Source of the DNA: Betaproteobacteria bacterium
GTDB taxonomy: Bacteria > Pseudomonadota > Gammaproteobacteria > Burkholderiales > SG8-39
Assembly (NCBI GenBank): GCA_029865405.1
Contig: JAOUGZ010000174.1
Span: forward strand, 1-6,263
DNA: 6,263 nucleotides
Direction: 5' to 3'
Below the pieces are notes generated by a model. That model was not told the origin of the DNA, made no database searches, and was given only the letters and a program-made list of their open reading frames with translations. Within the stretch, counting starts at the first letter, position 1. Every line of letters begins with the position of its first letter. Both the position numbers and the translations under genes were made by a program. Below are positions 1-5,648 of the stretch, piece after piece.

Positions 1-1
1 G

Positions 2-286
2 GCCGCGTATGGCAGCGACATGGCCGACGACGTCATGACGCTGCGCCGCTTCCGCGACGGCACGTTGCTGCGATCGGCGGCCGGCCGCGAATTCGTGCGC
101 CTCTACTACCGGCATTCGCCGCCGCTCGCGGATTACATCCGCGAGCGCGACACCCTGCGTGCGGCGGTGCGCGGCGCCCTGTGGCCGCTGGTGTTCGCCA
201 TCAAGCATCCCGCACTGGCCCTCGCGTCCATACTTGCCATGCTGATGCTGGTCCTGGGATGGAGGCGGGCTCGGGCGGGCGGTTGA
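2..286 (+). CDS. CFI-box-CTERM domain protein, C-terminal fragment (5' end outside window)
   Basis: The reading frame is open from the first bases of the window and reads AAYGSDMADDV before the first internal ATG (base 20). That matches the end of the CFIATAAYGS motif naming the CFI-box C-terminal domain family, so the gene is cut by the left edge and the ATG at 20 is not its real start. The rest fits the family: LRRFRD, then GREFVRLYYRHSPPLADYIRE, then LRAAVRGALWPLVF. The chain ends in a hydrophobic segment (about ALALASILAMLMLVLGW) followed by WRRARAGG, a tail like a sorting or membrane-anchoring signal: one transmembrane helix with a basic cytoplasmic end. CFI-box tails occur on otherwise diverse secreted or surface proteins, so the function of the whole protein cannot be told from here. 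The gene converges with the beta-barrel gene at 500-1078. Confidence 0.85.
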   Translation, partial: AAYGSDMADDVMTLRRFRDGTLLRSAAGREFVRLYYRHSPPLADYIRERDTLRAAVRGALWPLVFAIKHPALALASILAMLMLVLGWRRARAGG

Positions 287-327
287 GCAGTTAGCGGCTG
301 GCGACTGCGAGCGGCAATTGCGCAAGC

Positions 328-363
328 AAAAAAATACCCCGGCGTGAGTGCTGCGCGCCGGGG
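328..363 (-). terminator. Rho-independent terminator of the beta-barrel gene
   Basis: A perfect 8-bp inverted repeat, CCCCGGCG (337-344) and CGCCGGGG (356-363), encloses an 11-base loop. On the minus strand the hairpin is followed by TATTTTTTT (complement of 328-336), the standard U-tract. On the plus strand it is followed by GCGATTGCG with no T-run, so it should terminate only minus-strand transcripts, giving the beta-barrel mRNA a 3' UTR of about 135 bases. Confidence 0.85.
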
Positions 364-499
364 CGATTGCGGGGACGGTACGGGGAGGAGGAGTCCGGCC
401 GTCCCAGCTACGAGGCCAGTGTCTCGCGACTGTCTGCCGGGGGCCAGGAACTATGCAACGTAAGCGTGGCGTCCTGACCCTTTTTGGCGATTTGCCGCG

Positions 500-1078
500 C
501 TAGAACTTCACCACGAGGCCCGCCGACAGCAGGCTCGCCTTGCCCGGATCGAGCTCGAAGTGCTCCCATTCGACGCGCGCGCCGACGTTCTTCGTGAAGA
601 AGTAGTCCGCGCCGACGCCGAAGGAAAGGTCCGCGCCGTCGTCCTTGGCGGAGAACGGCACGCCTCCGGTGACGTCGCTCGCCTTGGCGTCCCAGGCGTA
701 CAGGCCCGCTTTCGCGAACAGCCCGAGCTTCGGAGTCGCCTGGTGCGTCGCCACGAGCGACGTGTTCAGGCCCGACACCTTCACCTTGCCGCCGGTGACG
801 GGCGTACCGGAAAAGTCGCCGCTGTAGCTGAGCTTGCCGAGATCCACGTAGGCGAGCTCGAGCGCGAGATTGCGGCCGAAGCGGTAGCCGCCGAAGAGCT
901 TCGTGCCCGAGTCCGAGCCGTCCACCGGTCCCGAGGTGATCAGCCCCGTGGTCATCTTGTCGTCGATGTCGCTCGCACCGGCGCTCGCGCCGAGATAGAA
1001 GCGTTCCTGATTCTGCGCGAGAGCGTATTGACCTGCCAGCATCAGCGCGGCGCCAGTCAGCCATGCAATCGATTTCAT
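500..1078 (-). CDS. OmpA-like outer-membrane beta-barrel (porin family) protein
   Basis: This 192-residue protein has a Sec signal peptide (MKSIAWLTG, then a hydrophobic core, ending ALA at residues 19-21), so the mature chain should begin QNQERFYLGASAG. The mature part shows alternating polar/aromatic beta strands (FYLGASAG; KLFGGYRFGRNLALELAYVDLG; LGLFAKAGLYAWD; LSFGVGADYFFTKNVGARVEWEHFEL) and ends LSAGLVVKF with a terminal Phe, the C-terminal signal read by the BAM machinery. Size and pattern fit an eight-stranded barrel of the OmpA N-domain/porin family class. There is no peptidoglycan-binding OmpA C-domain. I chose the ATG at 1076-1078 because AAGGAG sits 7 bases upstream and the signal peptide starts there; the frame runs open to 1147 but without that support. 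The gene is transcribed divergently from the LuxR-type gene and followed by a good terminator. Its specific role is unknown: structural, adhesive or a small porin. Confidence 0.88.
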   Translation of the reverse strand: MKSIAWLTGAALMLAGQYALAQNQERFYLGASAGASDIDDKMTTGLITSGPVDGSDSGTKLFGGYRFGRNLALELAYVDLGKLSYSGDFSGTPVTGGKVKVSGLNTSLVATHQATPKLGLFAKAGLYAWDAKASDVTGGVPFSAKDDGADLSFGVGADYFFTKNVGARVEWEHFELDPGKASLLSAGLVVKF

Positions 1079-1105
1079 ATCGGTTCTCCTTTGTTGGCGA
1101 AATGC

Positions 1106-1136
1106 CGGCGCCAGCATTGCCCGCACGTGGGCGCCG
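1106..1136 (-). promoter_or_regulatory. Possible hairpin in the 5' leader of the beta-barrel gene
   Basis: CGGCGCC (1106-1112) and GGCGCCG (1130-1136) form a perfect 7-bp inverted repeat around a 17-base loop, between the divergent promoter region and the ribosome binding site (complement of 1084-1091, AAGGAG). In the mRNA it would lie about 15 bases before the Shine-Dalgarno. GC-rich repeats arise easily by chance in this genome, so a role in mRNA stability or translation is only possible. Confidence 0.3.
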
Positions 1137-1165
1137 AACAATCCCACGCGCGAGGGAGAAGCGCG

Positions 1166-1198
1166 CGTAAGCGTGTTGTTTAAGCAATCCGTAAGCGT
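1166..1198 (+). promoter_or_regulatory. Triple TAAGC direct repeat, candidate operator in the divergent region
   Basis: Three direct repeats run on the plus strand: CGTAAGC (1166-1172), TTTAAGC (1179-1185) and CGTAAGC (1190-1196). The last two are 7-mers separated by 4 bases, an 11-base period; the first is 13 bases from the second. Paired heptamers on the same helical face are the operator pattern known for SARP-type winged-helix activators, and such a domain is encoded at 4046-4327. The repeats face the LuxR-type gene, with the last ending 87 bases before its start, and also lie about 90-110 bases upstream of the divergent beta-barrel gene. Binding by the neighbouring regulator is inference. 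Confidence 0.5.
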
Positions 1199-1283
1199 CG
1201 AGTGAGCCGACGGTCAGCACCGGACTCCCATCATGGCGGCAGGGCGGAAGACGCCGCCTGCGACCGGACACGGAGGAACGACG
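1179..1283 (+). promoter_or_regulatory. Leader A: promoter/5' leader of the LuxR-type gene, near-copy of leader B
   Basis: From TTTAAGC at 1179 to the start codon at 1284 this stretch resembles 4630-4728. Without gaps I count about 41 identical bases in the first 63, including the direct-repeat pair and CTCCCATCATGG (1225-1236), which lies 46 bases from the start of the repeat in both copies. Beyond that, allowing small gaps, both have a hairpin and then GACC...ACA.GGAGG. The hairpin pairs CAGGGCGG (1240-1247) with CCGCCTG (1254-1260) with one bulged G. GGAGG (1272-1276) lies 7 bases before the ATG. I see no clear sigma70 -10 box. Confidence 0.6.
1240..1260 (+). promoter_or_regulatory. Leader hairpin upstream of the LuxR-type gene's ribosome binding site
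   Basis: CAGGGCGG (1240-1247) pairs with CCGCCTG (1254-1260) over seven base pairs with one bulged G and a six-base AAGACG loop. It ends 11 bases before GGAGG. The equivalent place in leader B holds an analogous stem with a different loop, which suggests that the structure matters rather than the exact sequence. Regulatory action is inferred. Confidence 0.4.
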
Positions 1284-1481
1284 ATGCTTACGCCACGCGA
1301 AATCCAGGTGCTGCACTTGCTCTCCTGCGGCTGCAGCTATGCCAAGATCGGCGTGCAGCTGGGGGTGAGCGCCAACACGGTCACCAGCCACGTGAAGAAC
1401 GCCTACCGCAAGCTCGATGTGCACACGGCTGCCGCCGCCGTCATGCGCGCCGTCGAACTGCGGCTGCTCGGACAGTACTAG
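1284..1481 (+). CDS. Stand-alone LuxR-type (GerE) helix-turn-helix protein, 65 residues
   Basis: The protein is little more than one LuxR/GerE DNA-binding domain: LTPREIQVLHLL (residues 2-13), the scaffold helix and turn YAKIGVQLGVS (19-29), then the recognition helix NTVTSHVKNAYRKLDV (31-46) and the last helix AAAAVMRAVELRLL (49-62). There is no receiver, autoinducer or ligand domain. I prefer the ATG at 1284 because GGAGG lies 7 bases upstream and the domain begins at once; an in-frame ATG at 1233 would add 17 residues but has no ribosome binding site. Single-domain LuxR proteins can bind DNA as dimers or act as accessory regulators. It lies 80 bases before a MalT-like STAND regulator, a class that normally carries this very domain at its own C terminus but here does not. 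An oddity is a CGC motif (residues 15-17) where a Gly-Leu-Ser type sequence is usual. Its targets are unknown. Confidence 0.82.
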   Translation: MLTPREIQVLHLLSCGCSYAKIGVQLGVSANTVTSHVKNAYRKLDVHTAAAAVMRAVELRLLGQY

Positions 1482-1504
1482 CGCTTGGTGCATTGCAGCA
1501 CGGC

Positions 1505-1522
1505 CGTAAGCGATAAGTAACC
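1505..1522 (+). promoter_or_regulatory. Paired heptamer repeat upstream of the STAND/BTAD regulator gene
   Basis: CGTAAGC (1505-1511), a 4-base spacer, then AGTAACC (1516-1522) repeat at the same 11-base period and in the same orientation as the pairs at 1179 and 4630; one core base differs (TAACC for TAAGC). The pair ends 39 bases before the ATG at 1562, where an autoregulatory site could sit. A second imperfect TAAG at 1514 overlaps it. Function is inferred from the pattern only. Confidence 0.4.
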
Positions 1523-1561
1523 GCGGCGCGCATTGCCGGGCGCAGAATTCCCTTGACCGCC

Positions 1562-4500
1562 ATGGCCACCGCCGCTCCCCGACGCCGCACTCCGCTCGGC
1601 AAGACCACCCGGCCGCTCCTCTCGGAGATCCTGCCGCGCGAGCGCGTGTTCGGGCTGCTCGATGAAGCGAGCGACATGCCGCTCACGTGGGTGTCGGGCC
1701 CGCCCGGGAGCGGCAAGACCACCGCGGTGGCGAGCTGGCTCGACCATGCGCCGGTGCGCTGCCTGTGGTACCAGATCGACGAAGGCGACGCCGATCCGGC
1801 GACGTTCTTCTACTACCTCGGTCTCGCGGTCGCCGACCTCGAGGGCGAAGAGCGCGCATCGCTGCCCCTGCTCACGCCCGAATACCACGCCGGGCTGATC
1901 GCTTTCACGCGCCGCTACGCGCAGGCGCTGTACGCGCGCCTGAAGCCGCCTTTCGTCATCGTTTTCGACGGTTATCATGAAGTGCCCGCATCCTCGCCGC
2001 TGCACGAGGCAATGCGCGAGGCGGTGCGCGAGCTGCCCCCGGGCGGGCGCGCCATCGTCGTCAGCCGCGCCGAGCCGCCGCCGACGCTCGCGCGGATGCG
2101 CGCCAACCGCCAGCTCGCGCACATCGGCTGGGAGGAACTGCGGCTGACGCGCGAAGAGACCGTGAGCATCGCCGCCCGGCGCCGCCCGGAGCTGCCCGCC
2201 GGTGCGCTCGAGGGCCTGTACGACAGGACCCAGGGCTGGGCGGCCGGCCTCGTATTGCTGCTGCAGCAGGCGCGCATGGGCGTGCCGCTCGCCGAGGCGC
2301 CGGGCCTCGCCACGCGCCAGCTGGTGTTCGACTACATGGCGGGCGAGATCCTGCAGAAGTCCGACGCGCGCACGCAGGAGTTCCTGCTGCACACGGCGCA
2401 TCTGGCGCAGATGACCGCCGCGCTGGCCGAGGAGCTGAGCGGCGACGCCGGCGCCGGCGAGACCCTCGCCCGGCTGCATCACGAGAACTACTTCGTGGCG
2501 CTGCGTGAGGCCGACAACGAGCTCGTGTACCAGTACCACCCGATGTTCCGCGATTTCCTCCTGGCGCGCGCGCAGGAGACGATTCCCAAGGAGCGGCGCC
2601 GGCAGCTGCGCAAGGACGCCGCCGCGCTGATGGAGAAGGCGGGCCAGATCGAGGAGGCCGTGGCCCTGACGCGCGACAGCCACGACTGGGACGCGATGGC
2701 GCGGCTGATCGAGCGGCACGCCGCGGCGATGTTCGGCCAGGGTCGCGCCGAGACGCTGGTGCACTGGGTCGAGGAATTGCCGCCCGAGGTCCAGAACGCG
2801 CACCCCTGGACGGTGTACTGGGCGGCCGCCTGCCAGGTGCAGCGCGCGCCGCGCGAGGGGCGTCTCGGGTTCGAGCGCGCCTATGAGCTGTTTCGCGCGC
2901 AAGCCGCGCCGGACCCGAGCGGCCTGGTGCTCGCGTGCTCGGGGACCATGGATGCGATCCTGTACGAGCTGGACGACTTTTCGCTGCTCGACCGCTGGAT
3001 CGCGGTGCTCGATGACATGGCGCAAGCCGGCATGCAGCTGCCGTCGCCGGAGGCCGAGGCGCGGGTCGCGTGCAGCATGTTCTTTTCGCTCACCCTGCGC
3101 CAGCCCCAGCGCCGCGACATCCAGCAGTGGATCGAGCGTGCCATCGCCGCCTCGCAGCAGGTGCCGGACCCTAACCTCAAGATGTTCGTCGGGTTGCTCG
3201 CCGCGCTGACGCTGATGTGGACGGGCGTGTTCGCGCGCGCCCATGGCCTGATCGAGGCGATGCGCCGCCTCGCCGCCGCGCCGGGCGTGACGCCGTTCTC
3301 GCGGCTCACGCTGAAGAACGTCGAGGCGATGTACCACATGCTCAACGCCGAGCGCGAGCCGGGCCTCGCGGCGATGCGCGAAGGCCTGGAGATCGCGCGC
3401 GCCACGGGCGTGCACACCTGGACGTTCCAGCTCCTGGTCTACGGCTACGGCAGCGCGCTGGGCGGGCAGGATCTCGAGGCGGCGGCGCCGATCGCCCGGC
3501 AGCTGGAGGCGCAGGCCGCCACCGCCGGCCGGTTCAACCAGTGCCTGTACCGCCATTTCCAGGCCTGGGAAGCGATTCTGCGCAAGGATCCGATGCGCGC
3601 GCTGCAGCAGGAGAAGGACGCGCTGCGCATGGCGATCGAAGTGGGCTGCCCGTACTTCGAGGTGTTGACGCGCCTCGCGCTGGCGCAGGTGCTCGCCGAG
3701 TGCGGCGACGAAAGAAAGTGCGTCTCGCACCTTACGCAGATGCGCGCCATCGCGCGCCGCATCGACAGCCACCACCTCGAGTTCGCGTGCCTGCTGGGCT
3801 TTGCCGACATCGCGCTCGAGCATGGGCGCCAGCGCCCGGGGGTGAACGCGCTGCGCCGCGGCTTCGCGCTCGGGCGCGAGCACGGCTACCAGCATTTCCT
3901 GTGGTGGCGGCCGACGGCGATGGCGCGCCTGTGCGCGCACGCGCTCGCCGCCGGCGCCGAGCCCGAGTACGCGAAGCACCTGGTGCAGCGGCGCGCGCTC
4001 GCGCCCGAGCGCCCGCCGCTCGACGTGCCCGAATGGCCGTGGCATTTTCGCGTGCACACCCTCGGCGGCTTTCGTCTGCTGCGCCATGGAGAGCCGCTCG
4101 CCGTGACGGGCGGCAAGGCGCAGCGCCGGCCGCCCGAGCTGCTCAAGGTGCTGATCGCGCTCGGCGGCGAGCGCGTCGCCGAGGAGCTGATCACCGACGC
4201 CATGTGGCCGCGCATCGACGGCGATTCGGCGCACCGCTCCTTCACCAGCACGCTGCATCGCCTGCGCAAGCTCCTGGGCGAAGACCGCGCGCTGGTCCTG
4301 CACGAAGGCAAGCTCTCGCTCGACGCGCGCTTCTTCTGGATCGATACCTGGGCCTTCGAGCGGCTGCTGGGCGAGATCGACGCCGCGCTCAAGCCGGGGC
4401 GCGCGCCGGCGCCCGCGGCGCTGGCCGAGCGCCTGGGGGCGCGCCTGCTGGAGCTGTACCGGGGCCCGTTCCTCGCGGGCGAGGCCGACGAGTCCTGGAG

Positions 4501-4645
4501 CGTGCGTCCGCGCGAGCGCTGGCGCGGGCGCTTCGCCCGCGCGCTCGCCGACCTGGGGCATTACTGGGAGGCGGCGGGCGAACCCGCGCGCGCCCGGGAA
4601 TTCCTTGAGCGCAAGGACGAGGCGGCGTCTTTAAGCGAACGGTAA
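1562..4645 (+). CDS. MalT-like STAND ATPase transcriptional regulator with SARP-type winged helix and shortened BTAD domain
   Basis: This 1027-residue regulator has a STAND/MalT-type NTPase at the N terminus: Walker A GPPGSGKTT (46-54), the LWYQIDEGDADPATFFYYLG block (68-87), Walker B FVIVFDG (131-137), SRAEPP (168-173) and GWAAGLVLLL (225-234). A long alpha-helical, TPR-like region follows (about 350-800). Then comes an OmpR/SARP-type winged helix (829-922: FRVHTLGGFRLL, RRPPELLKVLIALGG, DAMWP, SFTSTLHRLRKLLG) and the start of a bacterial transcriptional activator domain (from about 924: FFWIDTWAFERLL, LYRGPFLAG, RPRERWRGRFARALADLG). STAND proteins are signal-gated ATP switches; ligand binding in the helical region would expose the DNA-binding part in the cytoplasm. 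The BTAD ends early, about 50-60 residues short. The start is uncertain: the ATG at 1562 and a TTG at 1553 both lack a clear ribosome binding site. The effector is unknown. Confidence 0.9.
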   Translation: MATAAPRRRTPLGKTTRPLLSEILPRERVFGLLDEASDMPLTWVSGPPGSGKTTAVASWLDHAPVRCLWYQIDEGDADPATFFYYLGLAVADLEGEERASLPLLTPEYHAGLIAFTRRYAQALYARLKPPFVIVFDGYHEVPASSPLHEAMREAVRELPPGGRAIVVSRAEPPPTLARMRANRQLAHIGWEELRLTREETVSIAARRRPELPAGALEGLYDRTQGWAAGLVLLLQQARMGVPLAEAPGLATRQLVFDYMAGEILQKSDARTQEFLLHTAHLAQMTAALAEELSGDAGAGETLARLHHENYFVALREADNELVYQYHPMFRDFLLARAQETIPKERRRQLRKDAAALMEKAGQIEEAVALTRDSHDWDAMARLIERHAAAMFGQGRAETLVHWVEELPPEVQNAHPWTVYWAAACQVQRAPREGRLGFERAYELFRAQAAPDPSGLVLACSGTMDAILYELDDFSLLDRWIAVLDDMAQAGMQLPSPEAEARVACSMFFSLTLRQPQRRDIQQWIERAIAASQQVPDPNLKMFVGLLAALTLMWTGVFARAHGLIEAMRRLAAAPGVTPFSRLTLKNVEAMYHMLNAEREPGLAAMREGLEIARATGVHTWTFQLLVYGYGSALGGQDLEAAAPIARQLEAQAATAGRFNQCLYRHFQAWEAILRKDPMRALQQEKDALRMAIEVGCPYFEVLTRLALAQVLAECGDERKCVSHLTQMRAIARRIDSHHLEFACLLGFADIALEHGRQRPGVNALRRGFALGREHGYQHFLWWRPTAMARLCAHALAAGAEPEYAKHLVQRRALAPERPPLDVPEWPWHFRVHTLGGFRLLRHGEPLAVTGGKAQRRPPELLKVLIALGGERVAEELITDAMWPRIDGDSAHRSFTSTLHRLRKLLGEDRALVLHEGKLSLDARFFWIDTWAFERLLGEIDAALKPGRAPAPAALAERLGARLLELYRGPFLAGEADESWSVRPRERWRGRFARALADLGHYWEAAGEPARAREFLERKDEAASLSER

Positions 4646-4648
4646 GCC
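4630..4648 (+). promoter_or_regulatory. Paired TAAGC heptamers at the regulator gene's 3' end, upstream of the lipoprotein gene
   Basis: TTTAAGC (4630-4636), spacer GAAC, then GGTAAGC (4641-4647) give the same heptamer/4-base-spacer/heptamer layout as 1179-1196; 15 of 19 bases agree between the two. The element overlaps the last five codons and the TAA stop (4643-4645) of the STAND/BTAD gene and ends 81 bases before the lipoprotein start, nearly the same distance as at the LuxR-type gene (87). It is a candidate operator for that regulator. Confidence 0.5.
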
Positions 4649-4692
4649 ACGCGTAGGCCCGAAGTACGCGGCCTCCTCCGATCATGGGTGCA

Positions 4693-4709
4693 CAGGCGGC
4701 GATCGCCTG
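4693..4709 (+). promoter_or_regulatory. Leader hairpin upstream of the lipoprotein gene's ribosome binding site
   Basis: CAGGCG and CGCCTG form a perfect 6-bp stem around the loop GCGAT, ending 10 bases before GGAGG. It contains the palindrome GGCGATCGCC (4698-4707). The matching hairpin in leader A has the same outer stem CAGG/CCTG but a different loop. A role in translation or mRNA stability is inferred from this conservation. Confidence 0.4.
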
Positions 4710-4728
4710 GGACCCACAAGGAGGCACC

Positions 4729-5193
4729 ATGAAAACCGCAAAGAGCCTTACCGCCGCGCTGGCGTTCTCAGCGCTTTCCGGCTGCTATGTCGTGCCGGGC
4801 CCGGATGGACAGCTCTGGCACGTCATCCCGGGCCATCCGGGCGGGCCGGCGTCGATTCCGCCGCCGGCCGCGGCCGGCGGCGCCGCCCAGCCGGTCTCCC
4901 TGCCCGTGCGCCTGTATCCGGCGAACGAGGAGGCCACCCGCACCGGCGTGCTCACCGGGTCGGTGATCAACATGATGACCGGCAAGGGGCGCTTCCAGCT
5001 CAGCTACCAGGGCGAGACGCTCACCGGCGAGGCGACGCGCGTCGACGGCGACGCGCGCAAGGGCGTGGCGAGCGCCTACGGGCCGACCGGCATGTTCATG
5101 AGCTGCGAGTACCAGATGAACTCGCCGCGCCAGGGCGCCGGCACCTGCTCGTTGTCCAACGGCGCCAAGTATCAGGTGCACATCGGCAGCTGA
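4729..5193 (+). CDS. Putative lipoprotein with a conserved-looking C-terminal domain, function unknown
   Basis: This 154-residue protein begins MKTAKSLTAALAFSALSGC, a lipoprotein signal with lipobox LSGC and the lipidated Cys at residue 19. Tyr at +2 gives no Asp inner-membrane retention signal, so an outer-membrane, periplasm-facing location is likely. A Pro/Gly/Ala-rich linker (about 24-60) precedes a compact, probably beta-rich domain: LPVRLYPANEEA, TGVLTGSVI, GKGRFQLSYQGETLTGEATRV, then GVASAYGPTGMFMSCEYQMNS, GAGTCSLSNGAKYQVHIG. The two Cys in SCEYQ and GTCSL could form a disulfide in the periplasm. I do not recognise a named family. The ATG at 4729 has AAGGAGG 4 bases upstream and starts the signal peptide, so I reject the in-frame ATG at 4684. 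Its leader resembles that of the LuxR-type gene, which suggests shared control. The 3' end overlaps the convergent gluconokinase gene by 22 bases. Confidence 0.85.
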   Translation: MKTAKSLTAALAFSALSGCYVVPGPDGQLWHVIPGHPGGPASIPPPAAAGGAAQPVSLPVRLYPANEEATRTGVLTGSVINMMTGKGRFQLSYQGETLTGEATRVDGDARKGVASAYGPTGMFMSCEYQMNSPRQGAGTCSLSNGAKYQVHIGS

Positions 5194-5648
5194 GCGAGGA
5201 TCGCCGCCACGCAGTCCGCGGCCGGCCGCGCGACATCGATGTCGATGGCGCCGGCCGGCGGCTCGAGCGTGGCGAACTGGCTTTCGAGCAGCGACGCCGG
5301 CATGTAACGGTGCTTGCGCGCCTGCAGGCGCGCGCGCAGAAGCTCGACGGCGCCGCGCAGGTGCACGATGCGGCAATCGAGCCGGTCGCACAGCTTGTCG
5401 CGATAGGCCTGCTTCAGCGCGGAGCAGGCGAGCACCGCATGCTCGCGCTGGCGCAGCTCGAGGTTGAGCCGCGCGAGCCACGGCCAGCGGTCGGCATCCT
5501 CGAGCGCGATGCCGGCCGCCATCTTCTCGACGTTCGCGCGCGGATGGAATTCGTCCGCATCGAGAAATTCCCATCCCAGGCGCCCGGCGAGCAGGGCGCC
5601 GACGGTGCTCTTGCCCGAGCCCGAGACGCCCATGACGACGACGATCAC
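5172..5648 (-). CDS. gntK: Gluconokinase (EC 2.7.1.12)
   Basis: The 158-residue enzyme phosphorylates D-gluconate with ATP to 6-phosphogluconate, feeding the pentose-phosphate or Entner-Doudoroff routes. Family hallmarks are present: P-loop GVSGSGKST (7-15), the substrate region LDADEFHPRANVEKMAAG (29-46), DADRWPWLARL, ACSALKQAYRDKL, and the signature RYMPASLLESQFATLEPP. Length fits the family (roughly 160-175). I chose the GTG at 5646-5648 because it places the usual short hydrophobic lead-in MIVVVMGVSGSGKS and overlaps the stop of the upstream dehydrogenase gene as GTGA. The internal ATG at 5631-5633 would start directly at the P-loop strand. There is no separate Shine-Dalgarno, so translation is probably coupled to the upstream gene. 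Its product is the substrate of that neighbour's enzyme. Confidence 0.95.
   Translation of the reverse strand: MIVVVMGVSGSGKSTVGALLAGRLGWEFLDADEFHPRANVEKMAAGIALEDADRWPWLARLNLELRQREHAVLACSALKQAYRDKLCDRLDCRIVHLRGAVELLRARLQARKHRYMPASLLESQFATLEPPAGAIDIDVARPAADCVAAILAQLPMCT

Larger units (their letters stand above)
4630..4728 (+). promoter_or_regulatory. Leader B: promoter/5' leader of the lipoprotein gene, near-copy of leader A
   Basis: This is the counterpart of 1179-1283, with the same order of parts: the direct-repeat pair, CTCCGATCATGG (4676-4687) 46 bases from the repeat start, a stem of CAGGCG (4693-4698) with CGCCTG (4704-4709), and then GGACC, ACA and AAGGAGG (4718-4724). Both copies keep an in-frame ATG inside the CATCATGG/GATCATGG block (4684 here) that lacks a ribosome binding site. 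No convincing -10 box is visible. Confidence 0.6.

Noticed and set aside
337..363. The hairpin as a terminator for the CFI-box gene as well
   Set aside because: No T-run follows it on the plus strand, so it is supported only for the minus strand.
1079..1147. A 23-codon N-terminal extension of the beta-barrel protein
   Set aside because: The signal peptide and AAGGAG site both point to the ATG at 1076-1078; the extension would hide the signal peptide.
408..1493. A 361-codon minus-strand frame across the beta-barrel gene and beyond
   Set aside because: It spans the LuxR-type gene and the intergenic region, is Arg-rich and has no recognisable motif. The overlapping frame at 500-1078 encodes a clear signal peptide and barrel.
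1478..4561. A 1027-codon open frame on the minus strand, antisense to the regulator gene
   Set aside because: It mirrors the codon structure of the plus-strand gene in GC-rich DNA. Its translation is low-complexity Arg/Ala/Gly/His-rich and matches nothing, while the plus strand has clear STAND and winged-helix motifs.
3217..4608. A 463-codon plus-strand open frame inside the regulator gene
   Set aside because: Out-of-frame shadow rich in Arg, Ala and Gly, with no domain and no ribosome binding site.
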